This document shows positions 1 through 7,938 of a stretch of 64,000 nucleotides of DNA, piece after piece. This stretch comes from Rhabdonatronobacter sediminivivens. Its GTDB lineage: Bacteria; Pseudomonadota; Alphaproteobacteria; Rhodobacterales; Rhodobacteraceae. How positions within the stretch are numbered: the stretch's first letter is position 1; each line of letters begins with the position of its first letter. The position numbers and the translations under genes were made by a program. Under the pieces are notes generated by a model. That model made no database searches. It was not told the DNA's origin and saw only the letters and a list, made by a program, of their open reading frames with translations. The DNA lies in the NCBI RefSeq assembly GCF_013415485.1, contig NZ_JACBXS010000013.1:1-64000 (forward strand). Reading direction: 5' to 3'.

Positions 1-4
1 ATGA

Positions 5-526
5 TCTCCGTTCTGTGTCGCAACTGAACAGAATCACAACCTGCTGAATTCACTCAACTCATTTCCGATTGGCCTCTCAGAGCTGGCATCCAAGCTCGGG
101 GTGGACAAGAGCACGGTTTCAGGTTGGCGGGCGCGCCGCAGAGTTCCGACCCGTTTCGTCAAGATGCTCGATGAACCAGGGCGCGGCACCTTCAATACAG
201 GGGAAGTCTCGGGCGAACTTCAGGAACGCGCCTACTCCATAGCGCTGGCGCGCTTCGTGCTCTTGCGGCACGATCTGGCCGCCAGCGGTGAAGTCAACAA
301 GTCACTGCCCGCTTTCCGCCAGATGCTGCCCTTCTGGCTCATAGTACATCGCGCCGTCCATGACATGCTCTCCACGGTCGAAAGCCTTCAGATCGATCTG
401 GACGCTGCGCAGGTGCTCATTCTTCAGGATGACTTGCTTCATCCAGAGAGAACAAAGATCCGAGTTGCTAGACAACTCGAAGAAGACCTGCGCGACAATC
501 CGCAGCTCACCGGCTCAGGCCGGTAA
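5..526 (+). CDS. HTH DNA-binding protein, CI-repressor-like, 5' end unresolved
   Basis: The frame is open from base 5 (a TGA sits at 2-4) to the stop at 524-526. Near its start it encodes ELASKLGVDKSTVSGW followed by an Arg-rich turn and VPTRFVKML. This is the look of the helix-turn-helix of phage CI-type repressors, whose recognition helix carries S-T-V-S-x-W. The remaining ~110 residues are helical and unassigned. No ATG, GTG or TTG precedes the HTH in frame. The first GTG (101) falls inside the HTH and has no ribosome-binding site. CTG codons at 41 and 44 are the only in-frame candidates of reasonable position. So either a CTG start is used, or the 5' end is frameshifted, or this is a decayed gene. 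Function is inferred from the HTH only. Confidence 0.5.
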   Translation, partial: SPFCVATEQNHNLLNSLNSFPIGLSELASKLGVDKSTVSGWRARRRVPTRFVKMLDEPGRGTFNTGEVSGELQERAYSIALARFVLLRHDLAASGEVNKSLPAFRQMLPFWLIVHRAVHDMLSTVESLQIDLDAAQVLILQDDLLHPERTKIRVARQLEEDLRDNPQLTGSGR

Positions 527-553
527 GGCGCATTTCATACCCCTGGACTGACC

Positions 554-584
554 GCGACGTGGGACGCATTTGCGTCCCGGTCGC
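554..584. other. Hairpin in the gap between the HTH gene and glmM
   Basis: The 209-base gap 527-735 has no gene. It holds a hairpin: GGGACGCA (561-568), two-base loop, TGCGTCCC (571-578), extended by GCGAC (554-558) against GTCGC (580-584). Neither side carries a T tract, so it could be a weak bidirectional terminator between the convergent HTH and glmM genes. The role is inferred. Confidence 0.4.
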
Positions 585-735
585 AAAATCCCCCCATTGA
601 TTTCATTGAAGAGTTTCCAGCGCCGTTTCGCGCCGCCAGCCCCATAACCCCCGAAATCCCGCAAAAGGCATCAAACTGACTGAAATCGCTCAGCGCTTCA
701 CCATCGCAGCCGGGCATGCCCTTTCCGGGGCGCTG

Positions 736-2085
736 TCACTCCGCCGCCAGACCCTCCAACCCGTCGGCAATGCCCTCCACAACCTCGATCATCAGCCCCT
801 CGTCCTCACATTCCGCCATGATCCGCACCAAGGGCTCGGTGCCCGAGCGCCGGATCAGCAGCCGCCCGCGCCCCTCCAGCCGGGCCGAAGCCGCAGCGAT
901 CATGCGTTCGGCGCCGGGACGCTCCAACGGGTCATCGCCAGGGGTGTAGCGCAGGTTACGCAGCACCTGCGGCACCGGCTCGAAGCTCCGCGCCAGGGTC
1001 GAGGCCGGCTGCCCGGTATCGATCATCGCCACCAGAAACTGCAGCGCCGCGATCAGCCCGTCACCGGTGGTGGTGTAATCGGTCATCACGATATGGCCGG
1101 ATTGCTCGCCGCCCAGGTTCCAGCCGCCCTCGCGCATGCGTTCGACCACATAGCGGTCGCCGACATTGGTGCGCTCCAGCCGCAATCCGTGGCCATGCAG
1201 GAACTGTTCAAGACCCAGATTCGACATGACCGTGGTGACCAGGGTGCCGTCGGCCAGACGCTCTTCCTCGGCCCAGCGGCGGGCGAACAGCGCCATGATC
1301 TGATCGCCATCGGCGACCTGCCCACGCTCATCGATCAGGATCACCCGGTCGGCATCGCCATCCAGCGCAATGCCCAGATCCGCGCCTTCGGCCAACACCC
1401 GCTGCGCGCAGGCCTGCGGATAGGTGGAGCCGCATTGCGCGTTGATGTTGGTGCCATCCGGCGCCACGCCGAGGGCGATCACCTCGGCGCCCAGTTCCCA
1501 CAACACCTCGGGCGCGGCGCGATAGGCGGCGCCGTGGGCGCAATCCACCACCACCTTCAGCCCCGACAGGGTCCTGCCCCGGGGAAACGTGGTCTTGGCA
1601 TATTCCACATAGCGGCCCAGCCCGCCCTCGATCCGCTTGACGCGGCCGATATTGGCGGGCTTGGCGAGCTTGATCTCGGCGGCAACAATGGCTTCGATCT
1701 CGGCCTCGGCGGCGTCGGACAGCTTGAAGCCATCGGGGCCGAACAGCTTGATCCCGTTGTCATGATGCGGGTTGTGACTGGCCGAGACCATGATCCCCAG
1801 ATCCGCGCGCATGGACCGGGTCAGAAACCCCACCGCCGGGGTCGGCACCGGCCCCAGAAGCAACACATTCATCCCGGTCGAGGTCAGCCCCGCCGTCAGC
1901 GCGTTTTCCAGCATGTAGCCCGAAAGCCGCGTGTCCTTGCCGATCACCACCCGGTGCCCGTTCGTGCCTCCCTTGCGAAAGAAGCGCCCCGCCCCGGCGC
2001 CCAGCCGCAGCGCCATTTCGGCGGTCATGGGCCAGGAATTGGCCGTGCCGCGCACCCCGTCGGTTCCAAACAGCTTTCTGCTCAT
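736..2085 (-). CDS. glmM: Phosphoglucosamine mutase
   Basis: GlmM interconverts glucosamine-6-phosphate and glucosamine-1-phosphate, the step before UDP-GlcNAc formation for peptidoglycan and lipid A, in the cytoplasm. The protein is 449 aa, the usual family length. It opens with [16 protein letters not shown], the standard family N-terminus, which fixes the start at 2085 rather than 18 codons upstream. The catalytic phosphoserine loop [13 protein letters not shown] places the serine near residue 103. The metal-binding loop LDGDADR and the sugar-binding GGEQSGH motif follow, and the C-terminal phosphate-binding [10 protein letters not shown] closes the protein. The start overlaps the folP stop by 4 bases (ATGA, 2082-2085), so it is translationally coupled in a folB-folP-glmM operon. 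Confidence 0.97.
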   Translation of the reverse strand: MSRKLFGTDGVRGTANSWPMTAEMALRLGAGAGRFFRKGGTNGHRVVIGKDTRLSGYMLENALTAGLTSTGMNVLLLGPVPTPAVGFLTRSMRADLGIMVSASHNPHHDNGIKLFGPDGFKLSDAAEAEIEAIVAAEIKLAKPANIGRVKRIEGGLGRYVEYAKTTFPRGRTLSGLKVVVDCAHGAAYRAAPEVLWELGAEVIALGVAPDGTNINAQCGSTYPQACAQRVLAEGADLGIALDGDADRVILIDERGQVADGDQIMALFARRWAEEERLADGTLVTTVMSNLGLEQFLHGHGLRLERTNVGDRYVVERMREGGWNLGGEQSGHIVMTDYTTTGDGLIAALQFLVAMIDTGQPASTLARSFEPVPQVLRNLRYTPGDDPLERPGAERMIAAASARLEGRGRLLIRRSGTEPLVRIMAECEDEGLMIEVVEGIADGLEGLAAE

Positions 2086-3128
2086 GCCTGCTTCCCCTGT
2101 TCCTGCCCGGCCTCGCCCGGCCCGGCCAGCGCCTGCCACATGGTCAGCGCCTGTCGGGTTTCGGCAACATCATGCACCCGCAACAGATGCGCGCCCTGCG
2201 CCGCACCATGCAGCGCCACCGCAACCGACCCGGCCACCCGGTCGGCCGCCTGCTCCACCCCGGTCAGCGTGCCGATGAACCGCTTGCGCGAGGCCCCCAG
2301 CAGCACCGGAAGGCCCAGTTCATGCAGCACCGCCAGATGGCGCAGCAGGGCCATGTTATGCGCCACCGTCTTGCCGAAACCGATGCCCGGATCAACGATG
2401 ATGCGCGCAGGATCAATCCCGGCAGCCTGCGCCGCGGCGACCTGGGCGGCCAGCATGTCGCCGACCTCGGCCACCACATCTGTGTAGCGCGGATCATCCT
2501 GCATGGTCTGAGGATCTCCCTGGGCATGCATCAGACAGACCGGCACGCCCGTCTCGGCCACCAGCGGCGCCATCTGCGGGTCATGCCGCAGGGCCGAGAC
2601 ATCATTGACCATATCTGCGCCTGCCTCAATCGCGGCGCGGGCCACGGCGGCATTGCGGGTATCGATGCTGATGGGCGTGGCGATCCCGGCTGCGCGGATG
2701 GCGCGGATCACGGGGATGGTGCGGTTGATCTCCTCATCCAGCGACACGGGCAGCGCGCCGGGACGGGTGCTTTCGCCGCCAATATCCAGAATATCGGCAT
2801 CGCGCGCCATGGCAATGGCAGCATCCAGCGCAGCCTGCGGCTCAAAGATCCTGCCCCCGTCCGAGAAACTGTCCGGGGTGACATTCAGGATGCCCATGAT
2901 CCGTGGCCGATCCAGGGACAGCCCGCAAATATCCGCGCGCCGGTCGGTCAGGCGCGCGCGCAACCCGGGCGACAGGTCCGGCAGGGGCGCCCGGCCGACG
3001 ACCGCGCCGCGTTCCAGAAGCTCCGCGTCATGGCACCAGACAAAGGCGCTGCCGGCGACCGGCCAGATACCAACGTCTTCGCGCCCGCAAAACCCGGTCT
3101 GCGCCCGAAGCTGCACCCGCCGGTTCAT
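2082..3128 (-). CDS. folP: Dihydropteroate synthase
   Basis: Joins 6-hydroxymethyl-dihydropterin diphosphate and p-aminobenzoate to dihydropteroate in folate synthesis; it is the sulfonamide target. Family motifs are present: [14 protein letters not shown] (first pterin/PPi motif), [11 protein letters not shown] (second), later [15 protein letters not shown] and GASRKRFIG. An N-terminal stretch of ~80 residues precedes the TIM barrel and is longer than in E. coli FolP; I believe this is common in this group. I chose the ATG at 3128 (MNRRVQLRA). A GTG at 3182 would overlap the folB stop as GTGA and add 18 residues, so coupled initiation there is a real alternative. The stop overlaps the glmM start. 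Confidence 0.95.
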   Translation of the reverse strand: MNRRVQLRAQTGFCGREDVGIWPVAGSAFVWCHDAELLERGAVVGRAPLPDLSPGLRARLTDRRADICGLSLDRPRIMGILNVTPDSFSDGGRIFEPQAALDAAIAMARDADILDIGGESTRPGALPVSLDEEINRTIPVIRAIRAAGIATPISIDTRNAAVARAAIEAGADMVNDVSALRHDPQMAPLVAETGVPVCLMHAQGDPQTMQDDPRYTDVVAEVGDMLAAQVAAAQAAGIDPARIIVDPGIGFGKTVAHNMALLRHLAVLHELGLPVLLGASRKRFIGTLTGVEQAADRVAGSVAVALHGAAQGAHLLRVHDVAETRQALTMWQALAGPGEAGQEQGKQA

Positions 3129-3178
3129 TGCACCCCCCGGACATGCCGGGCGCAAGAGGTCTTCCCCGACATGCGCGC

Positions 3179-4096
3179 TCACTCCGACCAGGTTTCCCGC
3201 GGGACCTGCCCGCCGTCAGTCAGGGATGTCCCCGCAGGCAGGATCAGCGCCGCCGCTGCCAGTTGCTCGGCCAGCCATCCGGCCAGGGCGGGACCGTCGC
3301 CCGCGCGGTCCAGCGGGCTGTCGGGGCTGTCCAGCACCAGCTTGGTCGGCGCCCAGATCAGGCTGTGGCCCTGGCGCAGCGCCCAGTCGATTTCCGTCCG
3401 GCTGTCGGTCACCATCAGCCGCCGATCGCGCGAGGCAAGCCGCCAGGCGTTCTGCTCCATCGCCAGAAGGTCGATCCGGCGCTGCACGGCGCGCACCCCG
3501 GTCTGCGGCACCGCTTCGCGCGGCAAGCCCACGCACAGCACTACAGGCCGCCCCCGCCCCTGCAGCGCATCCAGCCGTGCGCCAAGGTCAGCGGCCTCGA
3601 TCATGGCGTTGTCCACATAGGCCACCAGCGGATGCACCGCCCGCTCCTGGCCCAGCGCATTGACGCTTTGCACCGGCAGCGCGGCACGGTTGCGCACGAT
3701 CTCGACCCCCAGCGCGCCGGGGCCGCGGTCCAGCTTTTCGATCCGCACGAAGGCGCGCATGCTCTGGGGTTCGGTCAGGATCCGCTCGGCCACACGCTCG
3801 GCCAGGGTTTCCAGCAGGTTCAGCCGCTCGGCGGCCAGTTCATGGGCGATGGCCTCGGTGATCCTGTCATAGGACAGGATCCGGTCCACATCATCCTCCA
3901 GCGGCGCAGGATGCGGGCGGATTTCAACCACCACGTTGAAGCACAGCCGCTGCTGCATCCCCCGTTCCGCCTGAAAGGCACCGATTTCAGCCGAAACCAC
4001 ATGATCACGCAGGCTGATTCGATCCCGCGGATCAGCCGGGGCGGTTGCCTCCGACCGCTCGATCGGGTGCGCAAAGGCAAGGTGGATGTCGCTCAT
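3179..4096 (-). CDS. folB: Dihydroneopterin aldolase with long C-terminal extension
   Basis: Residues ~25-140 form a FolB/T-fold domain (IGAFQAERGMQQRL, then YDRITEAI and LNLLETLAERVAERIL), which converts dihydroneopterin to 6-hydroxymethyl-dihydropterin in folate synthesis. At 305 aa the protein is about 2.5 times the size of classical FolB (~120 aa). The extra ~160 residues (VLCVGLPREA, VTDSRTEIDWALRQG, WAPTKLVLDSP) match no domain I recognise. The start at 4096 follows an AAGGGGG ribosome-binding site; the longer frame to 4141 has no such support. First gene of the folB-folP-glmM operon. Confidence 0.88.
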   Translation of the reverse strand: MSDIHLAFAHPIERSEATAPADPRDRISLRDHVVSAEIGAFQAERGMQQRLCFNVVVEIRPHPAPLEDDVDRILSYDRITEAIAHELAAERLNLLETLAERVAERILTEPQSMRAFVRIEKLDRGPGALGVEIVRNRAALPVQSVNALGQERAVHPLVAYVDNAMIEAADLGARLDALQGRGRPVVLCVGLPREAVPQTGVRAVQRRIDLLAMEQNAWRLASRDRRLMVTDSRTEIDWALRQGHSLIWAPTKLVLDSPDSPLDRAGDGPALAGWLAEQLAAAALILPAGTSLTDGGQVPRETWSE

Positions 4097-4219
4097 GGGG
4101 CCCCCTTGGTGCCGTCGGTCCTGTCTGAGCATCCGATACACCGCTCGGCCCGGATTGCCCAGTCAGCACGCGGCATTGCACAGCCCCAAAGCGCCGGTAT
4201 CCTGTATCGCCGCGCGGGA

Positions 4220-4876
4220 TCAGGCGTTGTTGTCGCGATAAAAGATGTGCGAGCCGATCCGCGTCACCCGCTCGAACACCCGCGACCAGCGCGGGGAGAC
4301 CTGAGTGGTATGGAAATGGGTTGCGCCCTCGGTCAACGCACGTGGCGCGCCATCGGTCATGACATGGGCAATGCGCTTGGCGGTGCGGCGGGCTTCGGCC
4401 TCGTGCATGTTCAGGGACTTGCCGTCACAGGCAAAGCTGAACTGGCACCGGCCCCGCACGGCAGCCGCGGCGCCCTGGTTGACCACGCCGCAGACCGAAT
4501 TCGGAAAGGCGGGGGATTCGACCCGGTTCAGGATCACCTCGGCCACGGCGAACTGCCCCGCGATGCTCTCACCCCGGGCTTCATGATAGAGCGCGGTGGC
4601 CAGACAACTGGCTTCGGACGACAGCTCGCCCACCTGGACAGAGGCCAGCCAGTTGCGGTCATACCGCACCTGCTGCGCCTGCGTTTCGCCCGAAGGCCGA
4701 GTCAACCGGGATACATGATGCGCGGCAACACCGTTCATCCCGTCACGTTCCAGCGACATCAGCCGCACCACCTGCGCGCCAGCCACCTCTGGCTCGGCCA
4801 TTGCCTGCGGCGCGAGAGCCACCATCGAGATTGCCACCATGGCGCCCATCACCGGCAACGTGACCGAAACACGCAT
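4220..4876 (-). CDS. SleB-type cell wall hydrolase, exported
   Basis: 218 aa with an N-terminal signal sequence (MRVSVTL followed by a hydrophobic core, likely cleaved after QAMA near residue 27). The C-terminal half is a Hydrolase_2/SleB-like domain: ALYHEARGES carries the conserved Glu of lysozyme-like transglycosylases, followed by AVAEVILNRV, CQFSFACDG and ATHFHTTQVSP. Predicted to cleave peptidoglycan glycan strands in the periplasm. An AAGGGA ribosome-binding site precedes the ATG. It stands alone between folB and the PPDK-like gene, both also on the minus strand. Confidence 0.88.
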   Translation of the reverse strand: MRVSVTLPVMGAMVAISMVALAPQAMAEPEVAGAQVVRLMSLERDGMNGVAAHHVSRLTRPSGETQAQQVRYDRNWLASVQVGELSSEASCLATALYHEARGESIAGQFAVAEVILNRVESPAFPNSVCGVVNQGAAAAVRGRCQFSFACDGKSLNMHEAEARRTAKRIAHVMTDGAPRALTEGATHFHTTQVSPRWSRVFERVTRIGSHIFYRDNNA

Positions 4877-5108
4877 GTTGTCTTTTCCCTTGCTTCAGAC
4901 GCCACTCAGGCGACGGACAAGGTTTCCATCGCAGGCGCCAAATACCGAATTGCAGGACATCGATCCCCTGCGCGAGCCCATGACAGGCCCGTGATCTCAG
5001 CGCGGTCGGTAAACCAGCAGGGACGATTCGTCCAGCTTGCGACATGGGGGTGCCGTTTTCATGCGCGAAAACATGCCGATACAGGTTGCCAGCCCCTTAA
5101 CGGCGCCC

Positions 5109-7652
5109 CTACCTGGCCCCGGCGATGGCAATCTGCGCCGCGGCCAGCCGCGCCACGGGCACCCGGAACGGAGAGCATGAAACATAGGCAAACCCGGCAT
5201 CGCGGCAGAACGCGATGGATTCGGGGTCGCCCGCATGTTCGCCACAGACCGAAAGCGTCAGGTCCGGCCGCGCCACGCGCGCGCGTTCAGCACCGATCAT
5301 GATCAACTCGCCCACGCCTTCGCGGTCCAGCATCTGGAACGGGTCTTCGGAAAAGATGCCCAGCTTGACGTAATCGGACATGAAGCGCCCGGCATCATCA
5401 CGCGACAGGCCATAGGCCATCTGCGTCAGATCATTGGTGCCAAAGGACAGGAAGGACACATGCTGCGCGATCTCTCCCGCGCGAAGGGCGGCGCGTGGCG
5501 TCTCCACCATCACCCCCAGCCTGTAGTCGATTTCCGCGCCCGTTTCGGCGCGCACCGATGCGGCCACGGCTTCAACCCGCGCCTTCACCATCTCGACCTC
5601 GCGCACGGCCGAGACCAGCGGGATCATGATTTCCGGCACCACGCGGTCGCCGCGGGTGCCGCCTACAGCTGCAGCAGCCTCGAATATGGCGCGCGCCTGC
5701 ATGTCATAGATTTCGGGCACCGTCAGGCCCAGTCGCACCCCGCGCATCCCCAGCATGGGGTTGAACTCGGACAGCGCCTCGGCCCGGCGGGTGATTTCCG
5801 ACAACGGACGGTCCAGCGCATCGGCCAGCCCGCGCATCCCCTCGCGCGTGTGGGGCAGGAATTCATGAAGCGGCGGATCGAACAGACGAATACAAACCGG
5901 GCGGGCCTGCATGATGTCGAACAGATGCGCGAAATCCGCCCGCTGCATGGGCAGGAGCCGCTCCAGCGCGGCAGCGCGGTCCTGTTCGGTATCAGCAAAG
6001 ATCATTTCGCGCATGACCAGCAGGCGGTCATCCTCGAACAGCATGTGCTCGGTCCGGCACAGACCCACGCCCTCGGCCTCGAACCCGCGGGCAATGCCGG
6101 CATCGGCGGGGGTGTCGGCATTGGCGCGCACACCGATGTCCCGGCGGGCGTCGGCCCAGACCAGCAGGGTGCGGAAACTCTCGTCCAGGGCAGGCTCCAG
6201 CAGCGGCACCGTTCCGGCCAGAACCTCGCCGGTGGAGCCATCGAGCGTGATCATGTCGCCTTCGCGCAGCACGCGCCCCCCGACACTGACGCTGCGTTCG
6301 CGCATATCCACCCGCACGCCCGAGGCCCCGACCACACACGGCAGCCCCAGCCCGCGCCCGATCACCGCCGCATGGCTGGTCATGCCGCCGCGCTCGGTCA
6401 GCACCCCCGAGGCCGCATGCATCCCGCGGATATCCTCGGGCGTGGTTTCGCGGCGCACCAGAATGCAGGCTTCCTCGCGCGCGGCGCTGGCCTGCGCGGC
6501 CGAGGAAGTGAAGACAATCCGCCCCTGCGCCGCGCCAGGGCTGGCGGCGATCCCGCGCGCAAAGAGATCCCGCGGAGCGCGCGGATCAACCTGCCGGTGC
6601 ATCAGATCCGCCAGCGCCCGGGGCGGCACTCGCATCAGCGCCTCATCGCGCGAGATGATGTTCTCTTCAGCCAGGGCCACGGCCACACGCACCTCGGCCC
6701 GGCTGGAACGCACCACGGGCACCGCGTCCAGAACGGCCAGCTCGCCCTTGTCCAGCGTGAATTCGATCTGCATCTCCTCACGTAGTTTGGCACGGGCGAT
6801 CTCGCCATGGCGCACAAGCGCGCCAAAGGCCTCGGGGCTGTGGTCTTCCAGTGAAGGGCCGCGCGGGTCTCGGGTCAGATAGAGCGTGTCGGCACCGTTC
6901 TCCAGCGCCTCGCGGCCCTGGCCATGGGCCTTGAACCGACCCGTGATGCGTCGCTCACCACTGACCCGGTCGATGAACTCGATCACCCCGGCACCGCTGT
7001 TGTCTGCACCAAGCCCGCCGGCCATGGCCTGCACCACCAGCCCTAGCCCTGCTTCGGCCGGGGCGCCCTTGGCCTGGCGCAGAAGCCGGGCCGATGTCCC
7101 CTCCCAGGCCCGGGCCATGGAGCGCAGCACCTCGGCCAGTTGCAGGGCTGGATCCTGGGGAAAGGGCTCCTCCATTTCGTTTTCATAGTCATGCAGCGCG
7201 GCCTGCAGGGCGGGCAGGCAGGGCTCGGCAGCATCAAAGAGTTCGGGGTCCAGGCGGGCGACGTGCTGCGCATAAGCCTGCACGAAGCGCAGATAGAGCC
7301 GCGTGGCCACGGGCTCGCCATGGGCAGCGGCGATCTCGGCATGGCGGGTGTCATTCATGCCGATGTTCAGAAGCGCCCCCGGGCCGCCCCAATCCGGAAA
7401 CTGCGGGCTGGGACGAACCGACAGCAACTGCCCGGGGGCAAATCGCGCCAGCAACCGGTCCATGTCCGGCAGATTGCCGGCGGCAATGGCGCGCACTGCG
7501 GCAAAGGAGAGCGAGACAGTGCGCGGCACGGGCATGTCCAGCCGGATCAACCGCTGCAGGCATTTGGCGCGCCAGCCATGGGTTTCCTGCCGGATCACGG
7601 CGGAATGGGTGATCTCGGTGAAATCGGTCCGGGTCATGTATCGGCTGGGCAT
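5109..7652 (-). CDS. PEP-utilising enzyme, divergent pyruvate phosphate dikinase-like
   Basis: 847 aa. The central phosphohistidine domain is intact (ERGGMTSHAAVIGRGLG with the swivelling His). So is the C-terminal PEP/pyruvate barrel (GLCRTEHMLFE, FNPMLGMRG, SFGTNDLTQMAYG, and the catalytic Cys in SVCGEHAGDP). The N-terminal ATP-grasp half is recognisable but altered. The family's GGKGANLAEM-type loop is absent. Where PPDK has SVRSGA and MPGMMDTVLNLG, this protein has SVRPSP and GGPGALLNIG. It may phosphorylate His from PEP but use the nucleotide differently, or not be a true dikinase. I start at 7652, where GGAGA precedes the ATG; the frame extends 45 codons upstream without support. Confidence 0.8.
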   Translation of the reverse strand: MPSRYMTRTDFTEITHSAVIRQETHGWRAKCLQRLIRLDMPVPRTVSLSFAAVRAIAAGNLPDMDRLLARFAPGQLLSVRPSPQFPDWGGPGALLNIGMNDTRHAEIAAAHGEPVATRLYLRFVQAYAQHVARLDPELFDAAEPCLPALQAALHDYENEMEEPFPQDPALQLAEVLRSMARAWEGTSARLLRQAKGAPAEAGLGLVVQAMAGGLGADNSGAGVIEFIDRVSGERRITGRFKAHGQGREALENGADTLYLTRDPRGPSLEDHSPEAFGALVRHGEIARAKLREEMQIEFTLDKGELAVLDAVPVVRSSRAEVRVAVALAEENIISRDEALMRVPPRALADLMHRQVDPRAPRDLFARGIAASPGAAQGRIVFTSSAAQASAAREEACILVRRETTPEDIRGMHAASGVLTERGGMTSHAAVIGRGLGLPCVVGASGVRVDMRERSVSVGGRVLREGDMITLDGSTGEVLAGTVPLLEPALDESFRTLLVWADARRDIGVRANADTPADAGIARGFEAEGVGLCRTEHMLFEDDRLLVMREMIFADTEQDRAAALERLLPMQRADFAHLFDIMQARPVCIRLFDPPLHEFLPHTREGMRGLADALDRPLSEITRRAEALSEFNPMLGMRGVRLGLTVPEIYDMQARAIFEAAAAVGGTRGDRVVPEIMIPLVSAVREVEMVKARVEAVAASVRAETGAEIDYRLGVMVETPRAALRAGEIAQHVSFLSFGTNDLTQMAYGLSRDDAGRFMSDYVKLGIFSEDPFQMLDREGVGELIMIGAERARVARPDLTLSVCGEHAGDPESIAFCRDAGFAYVSCSPFRVPVARLAAAQIAIAGAR

Positions 7653-7875
7653 GGGCGGGTCTCCGGGCGTTCGGGGCACCATACGCCGATTGCGCGCCGC
7701 TTCAAGCGTGGCGTCGCCGCAGTGCCGCATGGACGGACCTGGCGCCGGTGGCAAAGGGGGGGCTCCCGCCCGTCGGCGACGCATCACAGATGCGCCCCCT
7801 CCCGTTGGGCCGGGCGCGCGCTGCGCGCGCGGCCTGCGTGCCAGAGGTGTCGTGCCAGATGTGCAGCGTTAAGGC

Positions 7876-7934
7876 GGGGCGGGGCTGGCGGGCGGGGGTG
7901 GGTGGGTGGGTGGGACGTCCGCCAGCCCCGCCCC
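7876..7934 (-). repeat. C-rich-loop hairpin, copy A (3' of glyS)
   Basis: Perfect 16-bp stem: 7876-7891 pairs with 7919-7934. The 27-nt loop on the minus (sense) strand contains four consecutive CCCA repeats ending CCC. It starts 4 bases after the glyS stop. The template strand carries GGGTGGGTGGGTGGG, a canonical G-quadruplex motif. One of six similar elements in the window (see findings). It probably acts as a 3'-end or terminator element; there is no T tract. Confidence 0.75.
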
Positions 7935-7938
7935 TCCG

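Noticed and set aside
101..526. Prophage
   Set aside because: Only one CI-like HTH gene; no integrase, structural or lysis genes, and glmM follows directly.
2903..5302. 799-aa open frame antisense to folP, folB and the wall hydrolase
   Set aside because: Crosses several well-supported genes; composition artefact.
7807..7830. GCGCGCGC / GCGCGCGC palindrome upstream of the PPDK-like gene
   Set aside because: Alternating GC of this kind is frequent in this genome; no spacing or context suggests an operator.
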